A DNA stretch of 64,000 nt from Methylobacter psychrophilus (GCF_025583945.1 NZ_JAOEGU010000008.1:62001-126000), one strand, 5' to 3'. Counted from the first letter of the stretch, positions 47,037-54,587 are shown. A program made the numbers and translations. Notes: a model not told the origin generated them from the letters alone.

Positions 47037-47560
47037 AAAAATCGCTATTGATACTGCCAGCACCTGTAGTGGCTCTGGCCGTATAGGTATTGGCACTGCC
47101 AAAACCTTTACCAGCACGCTCAATACCTTTTTTGCATCAGTAAAAATCGCTATTGGCACAGCCAGCACCTGTAGTGGCTCTGGCCGTATAGGTATTGGCG
47201 CTGCCAAAACCTCTGCCAGCATTCTCAGTACCTTTATTGGCACTGCCAATACCTTTGCCGGTACTGTTAAAACCTCTCCAGTAGCGCCAATACCTTGCTT
47301 GGCAAGGCCAATAAAGGTACTGGCAGAGGTAATACCTTTACCACCCATGCCAATACCTTTGCTGGCAATGCCAATGAGGTTTTGGCGGTACTAGTAAAGG
47401 TATTGGCAGTGCGACTAAAGGTGCTGGCAGTGCCAGTAAAGGTATTGGCATAACAACTAAAGGTTTCGGTAGAGCCACTAAAGGTGCTGGTAGTGCCAGT
47501 AGTTTGTTGGGTAGTGCTAATACTGTTACCCGCTTAACCAACAATAAAACTATAGTTGGT
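47037..47560. repeat. Degenerate glycine/alanine-rich tandem repeat (decayed coding repeat)
   Basis: Two 105-base copies start at about 47037 and 47142 (both AAAAATCGCTATTG...CTGCCAAAACC with few changes). Within the right half the unit is 21 bases, read on the plus strand as KGAGSAS, KGIGITT, KGFGRAT, KGAGSAS. The left half is open in a different plus frame (IGTAKTF-like) and the two frames are separated by stops near 47380-47395. Multiples of three and the 7-residue period argue for a former protein repeat; frame changes and lack of a start argue it is dead. The minus strand is open by virtue of base composition and gives a leucine/proline-rich product that I do not credit. Confidence 0.6.
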
Positions 47561-47805
47561 TAAACTAAAAACCGCCAATTAACTAACGCTAAAAGTCGGC
47601 GTTTTATAAGTAGCAAAGCATAAACCATCTTAACATTTGCCGCAAGTGGCTTTGACCTACAGCCTGAGGCTGTGCTGAACCGAGTGAAGCACTATCACCC
47701 AAGCGGCAACAGATAACTTCTCTTGAAGGGACGGTCGTCTTATTTGACTGGTTGCAAAACTGGCGTAAGTTGTAGGTCGGATTAGGCGCTAGCCGTAACC
47801 CGACA

Positions 47806-47919
47806 TATAGATTTTCAGAAATTAAATTTCCACTACACAATCCGTGTAACTTACACGGATAACATCCCTTGAAGGGATTGTATCCGTTAGCATCGAAATT
47901 ATTTATCTGAAAATCTATA
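47806..47919 (-). mobile_element. 114-bp miniature inverted-repeat element, copy C
   Basis: TATAGATTTTCAGAAATTA at the left and TTATCTGAAAATCTATA at the right, inverted relative to A and B. It interrupts a sequence that is uninterrupted at 50671-50730. The left flank ends CGACA and the right flank resumes GATACTAAGCG; the unoccupied paralogue reads CGACACAGATACTAAGCG. This fixes the element borders and fits a TA-type target. Confidence 0.85.
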
Positions 47920-47973
47920 GATACTAAGCGACTGGTTTCCAAGCTGGAACTTGGGAGCCAATCAAGCACCAAA

Positions 47974-48720
47974 TTAAGCGATGTTTTTATGACGTTTTAA
48001 ACCGATTGATCCAAGCAAAGCGCTACCAAATAACCAAACTGCACCGGGTAAGGGCACAGCGGCAGGTGCAGCAATATCACCCGCGCGAACAGCCCATGCA
48101 TAGAACTGGTAGCTTTTATCGTTGTTGTATTGGTTGCCATTGTTGGTATTGAAGTACCACGAGCCGGTTGGATCGGGCGCGTACTCACTACCCGACCAGT
48201 ACGCATAGCTCTGAACGTTAGCAAATAGACTGTAGCTGGGATTAGTGCTCGTTGCAATACTGCTAAATGATGAAACTCCCAATTGAATATAAAACAAATC
48301 ACCCATTTGGCTGCCGGTTTGATTAGTACCAGCAAGCGCAGGGATAGTAGCGGGTAAAGTCCAGTCCGTATAGCCACCCAGCGTTAAGTTGTTGGCCCAG
48401 GCTTGTGCACCAAACCAGGTCATTGCGCCAGTGCCGGTATTAAAGTCTGCGTTGCTCAGATTATAGATACCATCATATCCATCGTAATAATTGGCAGTAT
48501 CATTAATAACCCCAAAGTTGGCTGTGATAATTTCAGTCACCAGATTAGGATTACCCGCCGCCTGGGTTTGAAACAAGTTGGCATCAGCTGCCCAGGTAAT
48601 GTTGTTGACAGTATCATAGACCATGCCGCCGGTACGGGCCAACAGCGCCGCTTGGGCAGTGCCTGTTACTATAGTACTGGCCAGCAATGCCAACGCCAGC
48701 GCTATTTTTTTATGCTTCAT
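47974..48720 (-). CDS. DUF1566-like VPLPA-CTERM protein, array gene 1
   Basis: 248 residues. Signal peptide ends near AQAALL. The body is a Lcl/DUF1566-type lectin-like domain with VYDTVNNITWAADANLF, MTWFGAQAWANNLTLGGYTDWTLP and YWSGSEYAP...YAWAVRAGD. The tail VPLPGAVWLFGSALLGSIGL-KRHK is the sorting motif. AGGTAACAAC precedes the ATG. Its leader carries a c-di-GMP-I riboswitch. Predicted export, sorting by exosortase and surface or matrix location. One of four DUF1566 paralogues in the array. Confidence 0.88.
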   Translation of the reverse strand: MKHKKIALALALLASTIVTGTAQAALLARTGGMVYDTVNNITWAADANLFQTQAAGNPNLVTEIITANFGVINDTANYYDGYDGIYNLSNADFNTGTGAMTWFGAQAWANNLTLGGYTDWTLPATIPALAGTNQTGSQMGDLFYIQLGVSSFSSIATSTNPSYSLFANVQSYAYWSGSEYAPDPTGSWYFNTNNGNQYNNDKSYQFYAWAVRAGDIAAPAAVPLPGAVWLFGSALLGSIGLKRHKNIA

Positions 48721-48755
48721 GTTGTTACCTACGAAAAATTATCATTAAATTTAAC

Positions 48756-48830
48756 GCAACCCGGCTGGCCTTTAGCAAAGGCTTCGTAGCTTTCCGTCCT
48801 TATCTCTCAACAAGTTTGGCTTGTTCATCC
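48756..48830 (-). promoter_or_regulatory. Cyclic-di-GMP-I riboswitch (GEMM-I), array gene 1
   Basis: On the minus strand: AAGCCAAACTTGTT, GAGA tetraloop, GATAAGGACGGAAAGC, then ACGAAGCC...GGCCAGCCGGGTTGC. This reproduces the GEMM-I order: P2 with a GNRA loop, the A47-type GGACGxAAAGC strand, P3 and the closing GCCGGGTTGC. It ends 35 bases before the ATG. Confidence 0.85.
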
Positions 48831-48989
48831 GTGAATCATGCACACTTAGATAAGTGAGACACGAGCGTGCAATTTTATTAAGCAGGTAGCTTTGCTTGAG
48901 CATAAAGACCCATAGTACTTATGATATTTATGTGATTTTTAAACTACGAGCAGACTATAGCAGATAAAAATACCAAGTCCAGCTTTGAA

Positions 48990-49008
48990 TTGTTACAAAA
49001 TGTAACAA
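48990..49008 (-). promoter_or_regulatory. GTTACA box, array gene 1
   Basis: TTGTTACATTTTGTAACAA on the minus strand, here a perfect palindrome. It lies about 270 bases upstream of the gene and about 160 upstream of the riboswitch. A conserved TATTTTTATCTGCTATAGT stretch follows it in the direction of transcription and probably contains the promoter. Confidence 0.6.
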
Positions 49009-49221
49009 GAACTTTAAATATACTAAAGCCATGAACGCTATTGTGCAGAGTGAAATATGTGATTCGTGATCGGCGGCCAGTATATGAGGAAAGCTATAGC
49101 GTGCCCATCAACACAATATTAAAGCACGATGGGCACGGCGTTGCCGTTGCCCATCTACCCGCTGTAATCAAAACATTAGACCGTCCGTATCGAAATGTCT
49201 AATGTTTGAATCACAAGGCAT

Positions 49222-49247
49222 AAAAAAAGCCACCCGAAGATGGCTTT
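49222..49247 (-). terminator. Rho-independent terminator of array gene 2
   Basis: AAAGCCA (49226-49232) pairs with TGGCTTT (49241-49247). On the minus strand the hairpin is followed by a T-run. It lies 170 bases past the stop of the discoidin-like gene. The remaining DNA between 48831 and 49419 has the promoter of gene 1 and a GATGGGCAC/GTGCCCATC hairpin near 49098-49140, and no gene. Confidence 0.75.
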
Positions 49248-49419
49248 AGTTCTGGTTAATTACGCACCCATAATTCTTTAATAAATTGCACTAATGGAAG
49301 ACCGGGCTCGAAACTTTTTACAAAAAGCCCCTAAACTTGGGTACGTTTAAACAAACAACAGAATCGTTTCATAAGATTTTAAGCAGCAACAAGACATAAA
49401 CTCTCAGCCGTTGCTATAT

Positions 49420-50082
49420 TTATATCGTAGTAGATTTACGACGATTTAAACCTAATACACCGATCAAACCACTGATCATCAACCAAATTGCTCCTGGGAC
49501 TGGCACTGCAGAAACCCCACCAGCAACAAACTCGTTCAGACCAGGATATCCACCTTGCAGGGAAGTCCAGTTCAAACGAACAAATTCACCAGTAGCCGAA
49601 GTGTTAAAATCAACTCGATTCTTCGAAGCGTTTGGAAGACCAAAGCTCGCAACAGTTAACGCGTTACTGAAAGTATTATTCTCACTTACCTGTACAGTAA
49701 AATTGGCGATGTTATTAGCTAGGCCATTGTTCATCCAGAACAAATAAATACGATCAAGGGTATATTGCGCGCCAAGATCGAAGGTAATGTTACCCGTTAT
49801 ATTTCCAGCTGCACCGTGCCAACCTTTTGCGGAATTCAAATTTGTGAATGTATCAATTACAGAAGCCGCTGTTACGCCAGATACATAGTGCCCGCTGAGA
49901 TCGGATTGATCGATGGTCTTATCAACTGGAAACGAACCACCATAATTAGACGTTGATATGGCACTAACTGCTTGTAATGCAACCGCATTCGATAAAAGCG
50001 ATGCATGGACCTGGCCTATGCCTAATCCTACTAGTGCTAATGATAGCGTTGCAACTTTTGAGAATAAATAAAAAGCTTTCAT
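49420..50082 (-). CDS. Discoidin-like (F5/8 C-type) VPLPA-CTERM protein, array gene 2
   Basis: 220 residues. Signal peptide ends near VHASLL. The body has the galactose-binding-like fold pattern: NITFDLGAQYTLDRIYLFW and NFTVQVSENNTFSNA, then EFVRLNWTSLQGGYPGLNEF, typical of discoidin domains that bind sugars. Tail VPVPGAIWLMISGLIGVLGL-NRRK. It is the only array member without the DUF1566 domain yet it has the same leader type. Predicted carbohydrate binding at the surface. Confidence 0.85.
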   Translation of the reverse strand: MKAFYLFSKVATLSLALVGLGIGQVHASLLSNAVALQAVSAISTSNYGGSFPVDKTIDQSDLSGHYVSGVTAASVIDTFTNLNSAKGWHGAAGNITGNITFDLGAQYTLDRIYLFWMNNGLANNIANFTVQVSENNTFSNALTVASFGLPNASKNRVDFNTSATGEFVRLNWTSLQGGYPGLNEFVAGGVSAVPVPGAIWLMISGLIGVLGLNRRKSTTI

Positions 50083-50119
50083 AATATTTCCTTTATATTG
50101 TAATGCATTATATTAATTT

Positions 50120-50194
50120 GCAACCCGACCAACCTTTTACATAGGTCCCGTAGCTTTCCGTCCTTATCTTGCAATAAGTTTGGCTTGTTCATCC
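50120..50194 (-). promoter_or_regulatory. Cyclic-di-GMP-I riboswitch (GEMM-I), array gene 2
   Basis: Minus strand AAGCCAAACTTATT, GCAA tetraloop, GATAAGGACGGAAAGCTACGGGACC then GGTTGGTCGGGTTGC. The P3 helix differs from the others (GACC/GGTT in place of GCCTT/AAGGC) but stays paired, a compensatory change. Confidence 0.83.
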
Positions 50195-50345
50195 ATGAAT
50201 CATGCACACTAAATTTAAGTCTGACACGAAAGTGCAATTTTATTAAGCAGGTAACTTTGCTTGAGCATAAATACCTATAGCATTTATGTAATCTTAAAAC
50301 GGCAAGCAGACTATAGCAGATAAAAATACAGAGTTTATTTTTGAA

Positions 50346-50364
50346 TTGTAACGAAATGTAACAA
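50346..50364 (-). promoter_or_regulatory. GTTACA box, array gene 2
   Basis: TTGTTACATTTCGTTACAA on the minus strand, followed by TATTTTTATCTGCTATAGT as in gene 1. Confidence 0.58.
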
Positions 50365-50596
50365 GCACTCTACATATACTAAAGCCATGAACCGTGCAAA
50401 ACAAAGTGAAGCACATCGTTTGTGACCGGCAGTGTATTTTGGTGGCGCTATTGGCTGGATTTAAGCTGGGTAAACGAAGCAATAAACGTGCCTTGTGCAG
50501 AGATTTATTCAAGCAGGGAGTTTATTGGTAGAGCATTGATGATGTTGCTGTGTTATTCAGGGTGAATAAACAAATGGCAACCATTGATTCACCGAA

Positions 50597-50659
50597 TTAT
50601 CCGCTATTTTTACGACGCTTTAAGCCGATTAATCCAACCAAAGCAAGTAGCCACAATGC
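50597..50659 (-). pseudogene. Orphan VPLPA-CTERM tail remnant
   Basis: Twenty in-frame codons, ALWLLALVGLIGLKRRKNSG, then a stop: the membrane helix and basic end of a VPLPA-CTERM protein without the rest. It lies downstream of array gene 2's control region and before array gene 3's stop. The rest of the 50195-50763 stretch has no gene. Confidence 0.7.
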
Positions 50660-50670
50660 AATGCAAGCGA

Positions 50671-50705
50671 GTTGTAGGTCGGATTAGGCGCTAGCCGTAA
50701 CCCGA
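50671..50705. repeat. TAGGTCGGATTAGGCG repeat, second copy at 47771-47805
   Basis: TGTAGGTCGGATTAGGCGC then TAGCCGTAACCCGACA, a 35-base sequence present identically at 47771-47805 in the same relation to the array gene ends. It marks the duplicated downstream flank used to recognise the unoccupied insertion site. Confidence 0.7.
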
Positions 50706-50763
50706 CACAGATACTAAGCGACTGGTTTCCAAGCTGGAACTTAGGAACCAGTCAAGCACCGAA

Positions 50764-51345
50764 TTAAGCGATGTTCTTACGACGCTTTAATCCGATTAAG
50801 CCTACCAAAGCACTACCGAAGAGCCAGACTGCACCAGGTAATGGCACAGTGGCAACACCGCCCGAGCGAACAGCCAATGCGTAGAACTCCTTATTATTCT
50901 TGTAGCCGTTCTCCTTGCCTTTCTCGATATCGAAAGCCCAAGCTTTACCTTTATCGGCATCCTCACTCGACCAGTACTTATCGCTCTTGACGTTGGTAAA
51001 TAAATCATCGCCGCTATGACTGTCATCGCCGCTATGATCCTTATCGCCCTTATGGCCCTTATCATCCCCGATCTTACTCAAAACAGGGCCAAGCTGATTG
51101 GTAAATTGGTTAATGGTAGGAAGTACCCAATCCGTGTAACCAGCATAATCCAGATTTTCAGCCCAAGCTACAGCTGTCGACCAATCCATTTTACCAGCTA
51201 TATTGGCATTTTTGGTCCAGGTGATATTGTTAACATCATCATAAACCGTCAAAGGGCCGCTGGATGTTAGTGACGCTTGTGCAGTGCCGGTTGCTATGCT
51301 GCTAGCCAGTAAAACCAACGCTAAGCCTGTTTTTTTATGTTTCAT
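50764..51345 (-). CDS. DUF1566-like VPLPA-CTERM protein with acidic/His repeat, array gene 3
   Basis: 193 residues. Signal peptide ends near AQASL. DUF1566-type body with VYDDVNNITWTKNANI and WAENLDYAGYTDWVLPTI. Residues 93-114 are a low-complexity insert of alternating Asp, Lys, His, Ser and Gly (DKGHKGDKDHSGDD...) encoded by short tandem DNA repeats. It occupies the place where paralogues carry other low-complexity sequence. Tail VPLPGAVWLFGSALVGLIGL-KRRK. Riboswitch leader. The insert could bind divalent cations; that is inference. Confidence 0.86.
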   Translation of the reverse strand: MKHKKTGLALVLLASSIATGTAQASLTSSGPLTVYDDVNNITWTKNANIAGKMDWSTAVAWAENLDYAGYTDWVLPTINQFTNQLGPVLSKIGDDKGHKGDKDHSGDDSHSGDDLFTNVKSDKYWSSEDADKGKAWAFDIEKGKENGYKNNKEFYALAVRSGGVATVPLPGAVWLFGSALVGLIGLKRRKNIA

Positions 51346-51379
51346 GTTGTTACCTATAAAAAATTATCATTAAATGTGC

Positions 51380-51450
51380 ATAACCCGGCTGGCCGTTAAG
51401 GCTTCGTGGCTTTCCGTCCTTATCTTGCAATAAGTTTGGCTTTTTTATCC
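51380..51450 (-). promoter_or_regulatory. Cyclic-di-GMP-I riboswitch (GEMM-I), array gene 3
   Basis: Minus strand AAGCCAAACTTATT, GCAA tetraloop, GATAAGGACGGAAAGCCACGAAGCC, then TTAACGGCCAGCCGGGTTA. All core features as in the other copies. Confidence 0.85.
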
Positions 51451-51600
51451 GTAAATCATGCATCCTAATTTAAGTCTGACACGAGAGTGCAATTTTATTA
51501 AGCAGGTAACTTTGCTTTAGCATAAACACCTATAGCATTTATGTAATCTTTAAACTACGAGTAAACTATAACAGATAAAAATGTCAAGTCTAGCTTTGAA

Positions 51601-51619
51601 TTGTAACCAAATGTAACAA
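51601..51619 (-). promoter_or_regulatory. GTTACA box, array gene 3
   Basis: TTGTTACATTTGGTTACAA on the minus strand. It is followed by CTTGACATTTTTATCTGTTATAGT-type promoter sequence (TTGACA as a candidate -35). Confidence 0.6.
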
Positions 51620-51852
51620 GCAATTTAAATACACTAAAGCCATAAACCGTGTTGAACAGACTAAAACATATCATTCGTGACTGGCAGGGTATTGTGGGAG
51701 CGCTATTGTGAGTGGAGTTATTCTGGATAAACGGAGCCGTGAAGATATTTGTGCAAGGATTTTTTTAAGCAGTAGGCTTACTGGTAGAGCATTATTGATG
51801 TTGTTTGTTACGCAGGATCGATGATCAAAGGAGGGGACATTCAAGCACCGAA

Positions 51853-51915
51853 TTATCCGCTGTTTTTACAACGCTTTAAGCCGATTAGCCCAACCAAAGC
51901 AAATAGCCACGATGC
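51853..51915 (-). pseudogene. Second orphan VPLPA-CTERM tail remnant
   Basis: Codons ASWLFALVGLIGLKRCKNSG then stop: again the membrane helix and basic end only. It lies between the control region of array gene 3 and the stop of array gene 4, the same relative place as the remnant at 50597. No other gene is seen between 51620 and 52012. Confidence 0.7.
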
Positions 51916-52012
51916 AATAAAACGCAAGCGAGGAATCAGGTCAACCACCCTCGATTACACTCTGTTACATCGCCGCTACTTGCTGAAGCTTTGGAACCAA
52001 TCAAGCACCGAA

Positions 52013-52744
52013 TTAAGCGATGTTCTTACGACGCTTTAAACCAATTAAGCCTACCAAAGCACTACCGAATAACCAAACTGCACCGGGTACCGGCACAGCA
52101 GCAACATCGCCCGAGCGAACAGCCCACGCGAAGTTCTGGTTTAGCTTACCGATGTAGGACATAGTGCCATTGGTGGTAAGGAAGAGCCACGCTTCGCTTG
52201 GACTGCTTGCATACTCACTACCCAACCAATACTCAGAGCTCTGGACGTTAGTAAATATATTATAACTACCATTATTGGTCATACCGGTACCAGTACCAGC
52301 ACCTGCTCCGCCGCCCGGTCCGTTGGAAAACAAAGCAGCCATTTCGCTGATGGCCGGGTTTCCACCAGAAGCTACCTGGGTAATGGTGGGCAGCCTCCAA
52401 TCAGAAAAGCCACCCAGTGTTAAATTGTTAACCCAGGCTTGTGCGCCAAACCAGGTCATTTTGCCGGTGGTGGTATTAAAGTCATCGGCGGTCAGTGTAT
52501 GACTACCGTTAGCTGCCGACGCATCAATAATAACCCCATTGTTATTCGCGATGATGTCAGCAACCAAATTCGAATCAGCTACCGCTTGGGTTTTAAACAG
52601 ATTGGCATCCGCAGCCCAGGTGATGTTGTTGACACTGTCATATACCAAACCACCATCACGATCTGAGAGTGCTGCTTGGGCTGTACTTGTTACTATGCTA
52701 CTGGCCAGTAAAACCAATGCCAGGCCTATTTTTTTATGTCGCAT
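52013..52744 (-). CDS. DUF1566-like VPLPA-CTERM protein, array gene 4
   Basis: 243 residues from ATG 52744 (MRHKKIGLALVLL); an upstream in-frame ATG at 52765 lacks the ribosome site AGGTAACAACATG that precedes 52744. Signal peptide ends near AQAAL. Body as in gene 1 with LVYDSVNNITWAADANLF and MTWFGAQAWVNNLTLGGFSDWRLP. A Gly/Ala/Thr low-complexity insert (GPGGGAGAGTGTGM, about 152-165) sits where gene 3 has its Asp/His repeat. Tail VPVPGAVWLFGSALVGLIGL-KRRK. Confidence 0.88.
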   Translation of the reverse strand: MRHKKIGLALVLLASSIVTSTAQAALSDRDGGLVYDSVNNITWAADANLFKTQAVADSNLVADIIANNNGVIIDASAANGSHTLTADDFNTTTGKMTWFGAQAWVNNLTLGGFSDWRLPTITQVASGGNPAISEMAALFSNGPGGGAGAGTGTGMTNNGSYNIFTNVQSSEYWLGSEYASSPSEAWLFLTTNGTMSYIGKLNQNFAWAVRSGDVAAVPVPGAVWLFGSALVGLIGLKRRKNIA

Positions 52745-52778
52745 GTTGTTACCTAAAAAAAACAACTAGTCAATTCAA

Positions 52779-52850
52779 CGCAACCCGGCTGGCCTTTAAA
52801 GGCTTCGTGGCTTTCCGTCCTTATCTTGCAATAAGTTTGGCTTTTTTATC
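52779..52850 (-). promoter_or_regulatory. Cyclic-di-GMP-I riboswitch (GEMM-I), array gene 4
   Basis: Minus strand AAGCCAAACTTATT, GCAA tetraloop, GATAAGGACGGAAAGCCACGAAGCC, then TTTAAAGGCCAGCCGGGTT. Upstream the GTTACA box is degenerate in this copy (near 52972-52990). No gene is seen between 52851 and 53325, where a second direct repeat of AATGCGGGGTAA-type sequence lies (53108 and 53919). Confidence 0.85.
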
Positions 52851-53325
52851 CATAAATCATGCGCACTTGGATAAGTGAGACACGAGCGTGCAATTTCATT
52901 AAGCAAGCATTAGCATGTTTACAAATCACAAACAAATAATAATCGATAAAAATATAATGTCCAGTGCAAAATTGTGACAAAATTATGAAAGAATTAAATA
53001 ATTATTTTAAATACACTAAAGCCACAAACTATACTGAGAGATGAAGCGCATCGATCATGACTGGCAGGGTATTTTGGTGGCGCTATTGAGTGGGGTTATT
53101 CAGAGGCAGGATGCGGGGTAAAAAAATTGCCCCTATTACCTCTTACATTAGCGGTAATGTGGCTTGCCAACACGGTTGGGGTAATACGTATTGCGCCGAA
53201 TGTGGGACTTTGATTTTTTGGCGCATTACACCTATCGCTAATGCGCACTACTTTTAATACGTCTTCGGCTCTGGCTCCCAGCTTGGGAGCCAGAGAACTT
53301 GGGAGGTAGTCAGTCAAGCACCGAA

Positions 53326-53601
53326 TTAAGCAGTGTTTTTACGACGATTTAAGCCCAATACGCCGATCATGCCACCCAAAAATAGCCAGACCGCGCCGGG
53401 TAATGGCACAGCGGCAGGTGCAGAAACATCGCCAGATCGAACAGCCCATGCGTAAAACTGGACGCTCTTATCATAGATGGTCTGGACGCCACTGATGTTA
53501 GTGAACAAATCATAGCTGGTATTATGACTGGCTGCAATTGATGAACTTGCTGCAACACCAATAATTAAGGCCAGTGCCAAACGTGTTTTTTTATGTTGCA
53601 T
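53326..53601 (-). CDS. Internally deleted DUF1566-like VPLPA-CTERM protein, array gene 5
   Basis: 91 residues only. The signal peptide is intact (to about 24). It is joined directly to the last part of the DUF1566 domain (SYDLFTNISG, VQFYAWAVRSGD) and to the tail VPLPGAVWLFLGGMIGVLGL-NRRK. Compared with genes 1 and 4 about 150 residues of the central domain are missing, while frame, leader and riboswitch are kept. Either a truncated decaying copy or a short functional derivative. Confidence 0.72.
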   Translation of the reverse strand: MQHKKTRLALALIIGVAASSSIAASHNTSYDLFTNISGVQTIYDKSVQFYAWAVRSGDVSAPAAVPLPGAVWLFLGGMIGVLGLNRRKNTA

Positions 53602-53635
53602 GTTGCCACCTATAGAAAATCATCATTAAATGTCA

Positions 53636-53710
53636 TGCAACCCGGCTGGCCGTTAAGGCTCCGTGGCTTTCCGTCCTTATCTTGCAATAAGTTTGGCTTT
53701 TTTATCCATA
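53636..53710 (-). promoter_or_regulatory. Cyclic-di-GMP-I riboswitch (GEMM-I), array gene 5
   Basis: Minus strand AAGCCAAACTTATT, GCAA tetraloop, GATAAGGACGGAAAGCCACGGAGCC, then TTAACGGCCAGCCGGGTTGC. Core intact even though the gene it controls is truncated. Confidence 0.85.
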
Positions 53711-53813
53711 AATCATGCGCACTTAACCAAGTGGGACACGAGCATACAATTTGTTGTTATTTCAAAACCGTAAATAGAGAATAACAGATAAAAATAATGA
53801 GTCGAGATTTGAA

Positions 53814-53832
53814 TTGTAACCAAATGTAACAA
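53814..53832 (-). promoter_or_regulatory. GTTACA box, array gene 5
   Basis: TTGTTACATTTGGTTACAA on the minus strand, identical to the box of array gene 3. The remaining DNA to 54011 has no gene. Confidence 0.58.
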
Positions 53833-54011
53833 GCACTTTAAATAGACTAAAGCCATGAACCTTATTGTGCATAGTGAAGCGCACCGTTGGTGGCGCTATT
53901 GAACGGGGTTAGTCAGGCAGAATGCGGGGTAACGGGATTGCGCCTGTTACCTCTTGTGCATCAGCGGTAATGCGGTTTTTCGGTTACTGTATCTTATGCA
54001 GAAACAGTCTA

Positions 54012-54587
54012 TTACTGCTGCTGGGAGCTTTGTAATTGCATTTTTACCAATTGCGCTCTTTTTTGCTTGGCACGTTCCAGTTTTTCCACCTGTTGTTTTT
54101 CTTTACGCAGACAGTGTGCATCATAACGACGCTTTGCCAGTTGTGTACGCGCATATTTCTGCACCGGACTTAAGGATTGTTCATTTTCGACGGGCAACGG
54201 CACCATAATAATACAATCTACCGGACAAGGCGCTACACACAACTCACAACCCGTGCATTCTGAAGTAATAACGGTATGCATAAATTTTGCCGCGCCTAAA
54301 ATGGCGTCAACCGGACAGGCGGCGATACATTTAACGCAACCAATACAGTCTTGCTCAATAATGAATGCCACACTTTTAGGTTTATGCTGGCCAAATTGCG
54401 GATTAAGCAGCTTGGGACTAACGCCTAACAAATGCGCTAATTCAATAACGCCCTCGTTACCACCCGGCGGGCATTGATTAATGTCGGCAATCCCTGATGC
54501 AATGGCTTCAGCGTAAGGACGACAGCCTTGAAAACCGCATTGTCTGCATTGAGTCTGCGGCAGAATGGCATTTATTTGATCAATCAC
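54012..54587 (-). CDS. RnfB-like iron-sulfur protein
   Basis: 191 residues. An N-terminal four-iron cluster domain ([16 protein letters not shown]...CPPGG) of the RnfB/Fe-S type, then two ferredoxin-type 4Fe-4S motifs, [12 protein letters not shown] (about 80-91) and [15 protein letters not shown]. The tail is basic and coiled ([17 protein letters not shown]). The usual N-terminal membrane helix of RnfB is absent, and no other rnf genes are beside it. Probable electron carrier; partner unknown. A common name is RnfB/RsxB, but the missing membrane anchor means I do not assign the symbol. Confidence 0.86.
   Translation of the reverse strand: MIDQINAILPQTQCRQCGFQGCRPYAEAIASGIADINQCPPGGNEGVIELAHLLGVSPKLLNPQFGQHKPKSVAFIIEQDCIGCVKCIAACPVDAILGAAKFMHTVITSECTGCELCVAPCPVDCIIMVPLPVENEQSLSPVQKYARTQLAKRRYDAHCLRKEKQQVEKLERAKQKRAQLVKMQLQSSQQQ

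Noticed and set aside
46755-47051. 98-residue plus-strand frame after the transketolase-family gene
   Set aside because: It starts inside a terminator hairpin and runs through the repeat region.
47022-47544. Minus-strand reading frames giving a leucine/proline-rich repeat protein
   Set aside because: They are the complementary reading of the glycine-rich 21-bp repeat and have no ribosome site; period and composition are explained by the plus-strand repeat.
53096-53317. 73-residue minus-strand frame between array genes
   Set aside because: It consists of repeat sequence (a GCGCATTAGCGATAGG-type intergenic repeat) with no start signal.
47974-53832. CRISPR array or integron explanation for the repeated 5' sequences
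   Set aside because: Repeats are about 1 kb apart, precede protein genes and fold as the riboswitch; no short regular spacers and no attC-like sites.
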